Source: an uncultured Pseudomonas sp.
Lineage (GTDB): Bacteria > Pseudomonadota > Gammaproteobacteria > Pseudomonadales > Pseudomonadaceae
NCBI RefSeq assembly: GCF_943846705.1
Contig: NZ_OX044366.1
Location: forward strand, 3,658,001 to 3,722,000
Direction of reading: 5' to 3'
Length of the DNA: 64,000 nucleotides
The position numbers and the translations under genes are program-made. Shown in pieces: positions 15,968 to 23,216 of this stretch (within the stretch, counting starts at the first letter, position 1; each line of letters starts with the position of its first letter). The notes under the pieces were generated by a model. It was not told where the DNA came from. It made no database searches and saw nothing but the letters and a program-made list of their open reading frames with translations.

Positions 15968-17632
15968 TTAAGCCCAAGAGTCGCGCAGCGTTACGGTACG
16001 GTTAAACACGGGCGCGCCCGGTTTGCTGTCCTTGATGTCGGCGCAGAAATAACCTTCGCGCTCGAACTGGAAGCGCTCTTCAGGCAGCGCCTCAGCCAAG
16101 GATGGCTCGGCACGGCAGCCTTTGAGCACAACCAAGGACTCGGGGTTGATGTTATCGAGGAAGCTGCCGCCGTCTTCGTCCTTTTCCGGATTGGCGGAGC
16201 GGAACAGGCGGTCGTACAGGCGCACTTCGCACTCAACGCTTTCTGCAGCCGGCACCCAATGGATCACGCCCTTGACCTTGCGACCCTCAGGGTTCTTGCC
16301 CAGGGTATTTTCGTCGTAGCTGCAGCGCAGTTCGATGATGTTGCCCTCGGCATCTTTGATCGCCTCATCGGCACGGATCACGTAGCTGCCACGCAGGCGG
16401 GCTTCACCACCCGGAATCAGGCGCTTGAAGCCAGCCGGCGGGACTTCTTCGAAGTCGCCTGCATCGATGTAGATTTCGCGGCTGAACGGCAGTACACGCA
16501 CGCCCAGATCCTGCTTGGGGTGACGCGGCAGCTCGAGATTCTCGACCTGACCTTCCGGGTAATTGGTGATTACCACTTTCAGTGGCTTGAGCACGCACAT
16601 GGCGCGAGCCGCGTTGGCGTCGAGGTCGTCACGAATGGCGAACTCGAGCATGCCAACATCGACCACACCGCCGGCGCGGTTGACGCCGATCATGTCGCAG
16701 AAAGAGCGGATCGAGGCCGGCGTGTAGCCGCGGCGACGGAAGCCCGACAGGGTCGACATGCGTGGGTCGTCCCAACCATTGACGTGCTTCTCATCGACCA
16801 ACTGCTTGAGCTTGCGCTTGCTGGTGATGGTGTAGTTCAGGTTGAGACGGGCAAATTCATACTGACGCGGCTGCGCTGGCACCGGCAGTTGCGCCAGGAA
16901 CCACTCGTACAGCGGGCGATGATCTTCAAACTCCAGGGTGCAGATCGAGTGGGTAATGCCTTCGATGGCATCCGACTGACCGTGGGTAAAGTCGTAGCTG
17001 GGGTAAATGCACCACTTGTCGCCAGTCTGATGGTGATGAGCATGGCGAATGCGGTAGAGAATCGGGTCGCGCAGGTTCATGTTCGGCGAGGCCATGTCGA
17101 TCTTCGCGCGCAGGGCGCGAGTGCCGTCGGGGTACTCACCGGCTTTCATGCGGGCGAACAGATCGAGGTTGTCTTCAACGCTGCGCTCACGGAACGGGCT
17201 GTTCTTGCCTGGCTCGGTCAGATTGCCGCGGTATTCGCGGGCCTGCTCTGGCGACAGATCGCACACGTAGGCTTTGCCAGCCTTGATCAGTTCAACCGCC
17301 CAGTCGTGCAGTTGATCGAAATAATCAGAGGCATAGTGCTCCTTGCCGGCCCACTGGAAGCCCAGCCACTGCACGTCGCTTTTGATTGCGTCGATATATT
17401 CCTGATCTTCCTTGGCCGGGTTGGTGTCGTCGAAGCGCAGGTTGCACTCGCCGCCAAACTCTTGGGCCAGGCCAAAGTTCAGACAGATCGACTTGGCATG
17501 GCCAATATGCAGGTAACCATTGGGCTCCGGCGGAAAGCGGGTGATGATTTTCGCGTGCTTGCCTGCATCCAAGTCGGCCTGGATGATGGGGCGAAAAATG
17601 TTAGCGGCGGCGACAGTTTCTGGCTTGCTCAT
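15968..17632 (-). CDS. glnS: Glutaminyl-tRNA synthetase
   Basis: Class Ib synthetase charging tRNA-Gln. It has PPEPNGYLHIGHAKS (ATP site, near residue 34-48), the tRNA-binding regions, and TSKRKL as the KMSKS-type loop near residue 268. Start set at the ATG giving MSKPETVAAANIF, ten codons inside the longest frame, for 554 aa, equal to the E. coli enzyme. Divergent from ppiB. Confidence 0.97.
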   Translation of the reverse strand: MSKPETVAAANIFRPIIQADLDAGKHAKIITRFPPEPNGYLHIGHAKSICLNFGLAQEFGGECNLRFDDTNPAKEDQEYIDAIKSDVQWLGFQWAGKEHYASDYFDQLHDWAVELIKAGKAYVCDLSPEQAREYRGNLTEPGKNSPFRERSVEDNLDLFARMKAGEYPDGTRALRAKIDMASPNMNLRDPILYRIRHAHHHQTGDKWCIYPSYDFTHGQSDAIEGITHSICTLEFEDHRPLYEWFLAQLPVPAQPRQYEFARLNLNYTITSKRKLKQLVDEKHVNGWDDPRMSTLSGFRRRGYTPASIRSFCDMIGVNRAGGVVDVGMLEFAIRDDLDANAARAMCVLKPLKVVITNYPEGQVENLELPRHPKQDLGVRVLPFSREIYIDAGDFEEVPPAGFKRLIPGGEARLRGSYVIRADEAIKDAEGNIIELRCSYDENTLGKNPEGRKVKGVIHWVPAAESVECEVRLYDRLFRSANPEKDEDGGSFLDNINPESLVVLKGCRAEPSLAEALPEERFQFEREGYFCADIKDSKPGAPVFNRTVTLRDSWA

Positions 17633-17821
17633 GGGGTCCTTGATCATGCAGGTGCGCGGCACAGGGTAGGCCGGCTAAAACAAAGCGCTTATCATAGCCG
17701 AAGCTGTCAATCCCCTGACAGGCCCACGAACTGCTTCAATGTCCTTTGCTTGCCGCTACCTAGTGCGCAAACAGTGGCTGTTAAAGCGGCGCATGGATTT
17801 ATCGACAGAGCGATTACCTAC

Positions 17822-18316
17822 ATGATCAAGCTGCACACCAACCACGGCGTTATCACCCTCAAGCTGTTCGAAGACAAAGCCCCGGAAACCGTGGCCAACT
17901 TCAAGCAGTACGTTAAAGACGGTCATTACGACAACACTGTTTTCCACCGGGTCATCAGCAATTTCATGATTCAGGGCGGTGGCTTTGAGCCGGGCATGAA
18001 GCAGAAAGCTACCCGCGCCACTATCAAGAACGAAGCCAACAATGGCGTCGCCAACAAGATCGGCACCGTGGCCATGGCCCGCACTATGGAGCCGCATTCG
18101 GCTTCCGCGCAGTTCTTCATCAACGTTGGCGACAACAGCTTCCTTAACCACACAGCGCCCACCGTACAAGGCTGGGGCTACGCGGTGTTTGGTGAAGTAG
18201 TCGAAGGTATGGACGTGGTCAACGCGATCAAAGGCGTCGAAACCACCAGCAAATCCGGCCATCAGGATGTGCCTGTCGATGACGTGATAATCGAACGTGC
18301 CGAGATTGTTGAGTGA
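17822..18316 (+). CDS. ppiB: Peptidyl-prolyl cis-trans isomerase B, cytoplasmic cyclophilin
   Basis: 164-aa cyclophilin with no signal peptide. The catalytic arginine is in FHRVI, followed by FMIQGGGF, the MAR(T)...SASAQFFIN core and GYAVFGEV. Accelerates proline isomerisation during folding. The start at 17822 gives the usual MIKLHTNHG N-terminus. Its stop codon overlaps the GTG start of lpxH (GTGA), so the two are translationally coupled. Confidence 0.95.
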   Translation: MIKLHTNHGVITLKLFEDKAPETVANFKQYVKDGHYDNTVFHRVISNFMIQGGGFEPGMKQKATRATIKNEANNGVANKIGTVAMARTMEPHSASAQFFINVGDNSFLNHTAPTVQGWGYAVFGEVVEGMDVVNAIKGVETTSKSGHQDVPVDDVIIERAEIVE

Positions 18317-19041
18317 TCTTACTGATCTCTGATCTGCATCTTGAACAGGAGCGCCCGGACATCAGCCGGGCGTTTCTGCGCTTCCTCGAAACCCGCGCGG
18401 TTGATGCCCAGGCGCTGTATATCCTGGGAGATTTCTTCGAAGTATGGATCGGCGACGATGCCATAAGCCCCTTTCAACGCTCGATTGCCCAGGCCTTACG
18501 CCAACTCAGTGAGCGCGGCACCCGCGTCTACCTGATGCATGGCAATCGTGATTTCCTGCTTGGCAAAACCTTCTGCCAAGAAGCGGGCTGCACCTTACTG
18601 CCCGACCCTTGCGTGATCGAACTCAACGGTGAACGCGTACTGTTGATGCACGGCGATAGCCTGTGCACTCAGGATGTCAGCTACATGAAGCTGCGCCGCT
18701 GGCTGCGCAACCCTATCTCCTTGTTTATCTTACGCAACCTGCCATTAAGCAGCCGGCAGAAACTGGCGCGCAAACTGCGCAACGAAAGCCGTACGCAGAC
18801 CCGTATGAAAGCCAGTGAGATTGTCGACGTAACCCCAGAAGAAGTGCCGTGCATCATGGCCACCCACCGTGTGCGCACGCTGATTCACGGCCACACCCAT
18901 CGCCCAGCCACCCATCAACTGCAGGTCAACGGCGAAACGGCGCAGCGCATTGTGCTCGGCGACTGGGACAAACAGGGCTGGGCCCTGCAAGTCGACAGAC
19001 AAGGGTTTCAGCAAAGCGCCTTCGAGCTGGCTGCGAACTGA
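18313..19041 (+). CDS. lpxH: UDP-2,3-diacylglucosamine diphosphatase
   Basis: Mn-dependent peripheral membrane hydrolase making lipid X in lipid A synthesis. Calcineurin-like metal ligands are in place: Asp7 and His9 (SDLHL), Asp40 (LGDFFEVW), Asn78 (HGNRD), His113 (LMHGD), His194 and His196 (HGHTH). 242 aa, typical. The start is a GTG overlapping the ppiB stop by four bases. Confidence 0.95.
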   Translation: MILLISDLHLEQERPDISRAFLRFLETRAVDAQALYILGDFFEVWIGDDAISPFQRSIAQALRQLSERGTRVYLMHGNRDFLLGKTFCQEAGCTLLPDPCVIELNGERVLLMHGDSLCTQDVSYMKLRRWLRNPISLFILRNLPLSSRQKLARKLRNESRTQTRMKASEIVDVTPEEVPCIMATHRVRTLIHGHTHRPATHQLQVNGETAQRIVLGDWDKQGWALQVDRQGFQQSAFELAAN

Positions 19042-19198
19042 CTGCCGGCACCTGCGGCAAACCCGCGCCGTTTGTGACGAGCGGCAGGCCTAAGCCACCC
19101 TCTCAACTGATGGCGCTGTGCCAGACAGGCACAGGACCTGCAACAACAATGCTAAGCGCAACATCCGCCATACAAGCCGGCTCAGATGCGCCGCTGTT

Positions 19199-19804
19199 TC
19201 AGACAGGCGGAATACCGCTGTGAAAGCGGAACTCAGTGTCCGGCGACTCGATCAGCTCACGCTCCACTGCCCTCACCCGCTCGATAGCCTGATCGACATC
19301 GCGGGCCTCGCCATATTGGTAGGCGAGCTTTAAATAGCCTTGGAAATGCCGCGCCTCGCTTTTCAGCAAGCCGAAATAGAACTTTCCCAGCTCTTCGTCC
19401 AAGTGCGGCACCAGCGCCTCAAAGCGCTCACAGCTGCGCGCCTCGATAAACGCGCCGACCACCAGGGTATCCACTAACTTGTAGGGTTCGTGAGTGCGCA
19501 CCACTTTGCGCAACCCTGAGGCATAGCGCGCCGCCGACACCGGGCGCAGGCCGATCTTGCGGCGTTTCATGATGCGCAGCACCTGCTCATGGTGCACCAG
19601 TTCTTCACGGGCCAGGCGCGACATGGCGTTGAGCAAATCGACATAGGTGTTGTACTTGGCCATTAGGCTCAGCGCTGTACTGGCGGCTTTGAACTCGCAG
19701 TTCTTGTGATCAATCAACAGCGTCTGCTGATTTGCCAAGGCAGCGGTGATCCAGGCATCCGGCGTACGACAACCCAAGAATTCATGGATTTCAGGCAGGC
19801 TCAT
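19199..19804 (-). CDS. miaE: tRNA-(ms2io6A)-hydroxylase
   Basis: Non-haem diiron monooxygenase that hydroxylates the isopentenyl group of ms2i6A at tRNA position 37, using O2. Diiron ligand pairs are visible: Glu in CEFKAAS with EELVHH, and EARSCERFE with SEARHF (two ExxH motifs). Start at 19804 (MSLPEIHEFLG), 201 aa; the eight extra codons of the longest frame are not family-like. Stands alone, facing the universal stress protein gene. Confidence 0.9.
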   Translation of the reverse strand: MSLPEIHEFLGCRTPDAWITAALANQQTLLIDHKNCEFKAASTALSLMAKYNTYVDLLNAMSRLAREELVHHEQVLRIMKRRKIGLRPVSAARYASGLRKVVRTHEPYKLVDTLVVGAFIEARSCERFEALVPHLDEELGKFYFGLLKSEARHFQGYLKLAYQYGEARDVDQAIERVRAVERELIESPDTEFRFHSGIPPV

Positions 19805-19968
19805 AAGTACACGCCCGCAACTTGGCAATGTTTGATTACAGAAAAACAGCAGTGCAGCAGGGGTTCAGCTTCAATTAACAGGTACATAAATTCACAAAAC
19901 CAGGCCGGCAGCAGCGATATCGCTAGAGATCGGCCATTATACGATTGAGCACGCAAACCACCACTCGA

Positions 19969-20010
19969 TTGACATCAATCAGCATCGCTCGGGTGGTAGC
20001 GATCTATAGT
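19969..20010 (+). promoter_or_regulatory. ANR/FNR-type class II promoter of the first universal stress gene
   Basis: TTGAC-ATCA-ATCAG at 19969-19982 matches the ANR box TTGAT-N4-ATCAA at 8 of 10 positions. A -10 element TATAGT lies at 20005-20010. If transcription starts near 20017 the box is centred at -41.5, exactly the class II activator position, replacing a -35 element. Universal stress genes are known ANR targets in Pseudomonas under low oxygen. Confidence 0.7.
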
Positions 20011-20046
20011 GATAATTAGATCAATTGACTGCACATGGAGACGATC

Positions 20047-20910
20047 ATGCAAGCTATTCGCAGCATTCTGGTAGTGATGGAGCCCAACCACCCGGAGGAC
20101 CTGGCCCTAAAGCGCGCCAAACTGATTGCTGGCGTGACCCAGTCACATCTGCACTTACTGGTGTGCGACAAGAAGAGTGACCATAGCAGCTACCTGAGTG
20201 ACCTCACCGGGTTGCTTAATAGCGAAGGCTTTAGCACCTCCAGCCAGCAGGCCTGGGATGAAAACCAGCACCAAACCATCATCAATGTGCAGCAGGCCGA
20301 AGGCTGTGGCCTGGTGATCAAGCAACACTTCCCCGACAACCCGTTAAAAAAAGCCCTGCTGACGCCCGGCGACTGGAAGCTGCTGCGCTACTGCCCCGCG
20401 CCAGTGTTAATGGTTAAAACCGATAAGCCCTGGACCAGCAGCGTCATCTTGGCGGCCGTCGATGTGGGCAATGCCGATAGTGAACACCGCTCCCTGCACA
20501 CCAGCATTGTCAGCCACGGCTTTGATATCGCTGCCCTGGCCAAGGCTGAGTTGCATGTCATCAGCGCTCACCCCACACCGATGCTTTCAGCTGCCGACCC
20601 GACCTTCCAGCTAAAAGAGACCATCGAAACGCGCTACCGGGAACAGTGCAAAGCATTCCAGACTGAGTACGACATCAGCGATGAACGCCTGCATATTGCC
20701 GAAGGTCCAGCGGACTCATTGATTCCGCAGATCGCCCGCCAGTTCAACGCCGGCGTTACCGTGATTGGCACCGTCGCCCGCACCGGACTTTCCGGGGCCT
20801 TGATCGGCAATACCGCCGAAGTGATTCTCGACACTCTGGAAAGTGACATCTTGATACTCAAGCCGGACGACATCATTGCTCACCTAGAGGAACTGGTTGC
20901 TCAGCGCTGA
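20047..20910 (+). CDS. Tandem-domain universal stress protein, UspE/UspK-like
   Basis: 287-aa cytoplasmic protein made of two Usp domains (about 1-145 and 146-285). The second ends in the ATP-binding-type glycine motif VIGTVARTGLSGALIGNTAEVIL. The start at 20047 is preferred over the ATG at 20035 because GGAG sits 6 bases upstream of it. The ANR-type promoter points to anaerobic or microaerobic survival. A paralogue follows 500 bases downstream. Confidence 0.85.
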   Translation: MQAIRSILVVMEPNHPEDLALKRAKLIAGVTQSHLHLLVCDKKSDHSSYLSDLTGLLNSEGFSTSSQQAWDENQHQTIINVQQAEGCGLVIKQHFPDNPLKKALLTPGDWKLLRYCPAPVLMVKTDKPWTSSVILAAVDVGNADSEHRSLHTSIVSHGFDIAALAKAELHVISAHPTPMLSAADPTFQLKETIETRYREQCKAFQTEYDISDERLHIAEGPADSLIPQIARQFNAGVTVIGTVARTGLSGALIGNTAEVILDTLESDILILKPDDIIAHLEELVAQR

Positions 20911-20917
20911 ACCCAGC

Positions 20918-20939
20918 GGCGGGCGTACAGGCGCCCGCC
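20918..20939 (+). terminator. GC hairpin after the first universal stress gene
   Basis: 8-bp stem GGCGGGCG/CGCCCGCC, 6-base loop, starting 8 bases after the stop codon. Only TCTT follows, so it is a weak intrinsic terminator at best. Confidence 0.5.
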
Positions 20940-21412
20940 TCTTGGTATAACCAATCGCTACATATTCAAGGCGTAATGCGAATACTCCAGCCGACCGAAT
21001 GCCTTGGCATATCGACCGACAGCATCAATACTTTCGTTGGCACTCACGACTCCCCCGCCCTCCCAGGCCCGATGCTTATCGCATAGCCGCTTTGAGCGCC
21101 CTTTATCGCCACCAAGTGATCGGTGAATGTAGGGACGCATGCTTACGACAACCAACATCCAGCGCTTGCTGCTTGTCCTGCATGTAAAGAGCACCAATAA
21201 GTTCCCAGCCCCACACTTGGCCTTATGACCATCCAGTACGGCCGTCTAAAAATCGACTGTTGCAACCGACTCATTGCCTGGACTGACTCATCAAGCCAAT
21301 GAATCGCCAGGTTCATTAACTCCGCGAGCAAGACCTGCCGTCCTTTAATCGACACAAAGAGTAAAGAGTGGCCAGCCCGCAATCACGCCTCCATTCGTTG
21401 AAGGAGATTGCC
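20940..21412 (+). other. 473-base spacer between the two universal stress genes
   Basis: No gene with a credible start, ribosome site and family match is visible on either strand. I find no second full ANR box; there is only an isolated half-site ATCAA near 21291. AAGGAG at 21401-21406 belongs to the downstream gene. The spacer is long for a pseudomonad gap between paralogues and may hold decayed sequence. Confidence 0.5.
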
Positions 21413-22282
21413 ATGCGTACGATTGAGAAAATCCTGGTCATGCTGCATGCAGACCCTGCCGAAGACTTAGCCCTGGCACGCGGCAAGCAACTCGCCCAGT
21501 CCTTGGGCGCAGAACTCCAGCTATTGCTCTGCGACCCACGCGAGGAGCATGCCGAATACCTCGATGGGCTGCTGACCACGCTGCGGGGTGAAGGCTTCCG
21601 GGTTCAGGGCGAGCAAGTCCAAGGGCAACCGCAGCACGCCTACGCCGCTATTCTCGCAGCGCACCAGCTTCATGCGTGTGATTTGGTGATCAAGCAGCAC
21701 TATCGCAGCCCCCTACTGAGCCAGCTATTCAGGCTTGCGGACGACTGGCAGCTATCGCGTGAACTGCCAACACCCTTACTACTGGTCAAAACAGCGCGCC
21801 CTTGGACGGACAGCATCGTCTTGGCGGCCATGGACGTCGATCATCAGGACCAAGAGCACCGGGCGCTACAGGGCAATATCATCGATTACACCGCCGACCT
21901 GTGCCGCCTGTTCCACGCGGAGCTACATGTGGTGTGCGCATACACAGCGCCGCCCCTGGCCGATCCGGATATCCACATCAAGCAGGCCATTGCCCAGCAC
22001 TGTCATGACCAGTGTCAGTGGTTCCAGCGTGAGTACGCGCTCGCCGAGCGCCACCTGCATATCGCTGAAGGCCCAGCCAAGTCATTGATCCCGCGAGTTG
22101 CCCGCGAACAGGGAGCCGCGCTGACCGTGCTGGGTACTGTTGCTCGCAGGGGGCTGGGGGGCATGCTGGTTGGCAATACCGCAGAGACGGTGCTCGAACG
22201 GCTAGACAGCGACGTACTGATCCTCAAGCCCCATGAACTGCCTGCCAAGCGGGTTGAGCCAAGTGGCCAGCGTGCGGCATGA
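21413..22282 (+). CDS. Second tandem-domain universal stress protein
   Basis: 289 aa, two Usp domains, clearly paralogous to the protein encoded at 20047-20910: both share the opening pattern (RTIEKILVMLHADPAEDLAL here), QWFQREYALAERHLHIAEGPAKSLIP and the C-terminal LGTVARRGLGGMLVGNTAETVLERLDSDVLILKP. The start is fixed by AAGGAG six bases before the ATG. Arose by duplication, by inference. Its own promoter is not obvious. Confidence 0.85.
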   Translation: MRTIEKILVMLHADPAEDLALARGKQLAQSLGAELQLLLCDPREEHAEYLDGLLTTLRGEGFRVQGEQVQGQPQHAYAAILAAHQLHACDLVIKQHYRSPLLSQLFRLADDWQLSRELPTPLLLVKTARPWTDSIVLAAMDVDHQDQEHRALQGNIIDYTADLCRLFHAELHVVCAYTAPPLADPDIHIKQAIAQHCHDQCQWFQREYALAERHLHIAEGPAKSLIPRVAREQGAALTVLGTVARRGLGGMLVGNTAETVLERLDSDVLILKPHELPAKRVEPSGQRAA

Positions 22283-22332
22283 GGCTTGCGGATAACGCTC
22301 GAAACTCACACGTGGACTACAGCTGCCGGGGC

Positions 22333-22809
22333 TTAATCGTGCAGCTGTAAGCCTGAGTGCAAGAAACCCGGAGCGATATAGCGCTGGTAATGCGCCTCGG
22401 ACAGCAGGAAAAACTCGCGATCAATGGCATCGCGCAGCTCCGGCAAGCCCCAATCACGGAATTCCGGCAGCAAGACCATGCCATAGGCGTTCAACTGGCT
22501 GATGACCCGCGCGCCACGGGCAATCAACTGGTAAGCCCAGCAATAAGGCGATTGCTGTGGGACAAAGCGAATCTTGCGCTGTTCCAGCTGCATACGCAGG
22601 AGGCCGGCATCAAAAACTTCCAGTTTTGCCGCCATCACCTGCACCAATAACACCTCAAGACGCAGCCATATCGCACGTTTTTCCTCGTCGCTATAGCCGT
22701 TCCAGCTGATCACCTCATGATGAAAGCGCTTGCAGCCACGGCAGACCAAATCACCGTAAACAGTGGAGCACAGGCCTACACAAGGGGTTTTGATGCGTTG
22801 GTTGGACAT
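22333..22809 (-). CDS. DUF1289 family protein
   Basis: 158 aa. The N-terminus has the DUF1289 cysteine cluster PCVGLCS...LVCRGCKRF (four Cys, about residues 10-30), which looks like a metal-binding knuckle, followed by the family sequence EVISWNGYSDEEKRAIW. The C-terminal 100 residues are helical and unannotated. Start chosen at MSNQRIKTPCVG because the cysteine motif normally begins about ten residues in. Function unknown. Divergent from acnB. Confidence 0.75.
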   Translation of the reverse strand: MSNQRIKTPCVGLCSTVYGDLVCRGCKRFHHEVISWNGYSDEEKRAIWLRLEVLLVQVMAAKLEVFDAGLLRMQLEQRKIRFVPQQSPYCWAYQLIARGARVISQLNAYGMVLLPEFRDWGLPELRDAIDREFFLLSEAHYQRYIAPGFLHSGLQLHD

Positions 22810-22896
22810 AACGAAAGACATGAACACTGGCGGACAGGCCGGCATCTTAGCCCTTTGTCTAAGGCAGATCACCCCTATATAAGCGGGGCCTTTGGC

Positions 22897-22925
22897 TTAA
22901 CTTTACGAAAGCTTTCCAGTAGAAT
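22897..22925 (+). promoter_or_regulatory. Candidate sigma-70 promoter of acnB
   Basis: TTAACT, 17 bases, TAGAAT. The predicted start near 22932 would give acnB a leader of about 285 bases containing the nested inverted repeats at 22959-23097. Matches are 4/6 for the -35 and 5/6 for the -10. Confidence 0.4.
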
Positions 22926-22958
22926 CAGCCGGCCTTTTATAGGCAGCAATGTCCGTTG

Positions 22959-23097
22959 GAAGCTGTTTTCAAAGCGTCACGAGCACAGTCAATCCTGCAG
23001 GTTCGATGTTGGTGCCGACCCTTGAGCCACCCTTCAAGTGTCGGCACCAGCCCTCATCCAGCCCGTCCTGCCGGCGTAAAACTTTGAAAACAGCTTC
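22959..23097 (+). repeat. Nested inverted repeats in the acnB leader
   Basis: Outer arms are a perfect 16-bp inverted repeat (22959-22974 GAAGCTGTTTTCAAAG and 23082-23097). Inside is a hairpin at 23010-23049 with a 10-bp perfect stem TGGTGCCGAC/GTCGGCACCA, extended by CTTGA/TCAAG after one mismatch. The whole 139-base unit can fold into one branched structure. It could be a leader controlling acnB, a small RNA, or a small palindromic element; the sequence alone does not decide. Confidence 0.7.
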
Positions 23098-23216
23098 TGC
23101 AAGAAAGCAGCGAAACCTCGGCTAAGCGGCCCATAAAGCCACAAAGCGCTTGGTTTGTTGCTTATCTGGATCGCGTCCCGGACAAGCCTTTGGGACCACT
23201 GATGAGGGTAATAACT

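Noticed and set aside
16259..17821. Long plus-strand extension upstream of ppiB opposite glnS
   Set aside because: In-frame read-through of the antisense of glnS; cyclophilin B starts at 17822 with its usual N-terminus.
20010..20023. TGAT-N6-ATCA as a second FNR/ANR box
   Set aside because: The spacer is 6 instead of 4 bases and it overlaps the predicted -10 and start.
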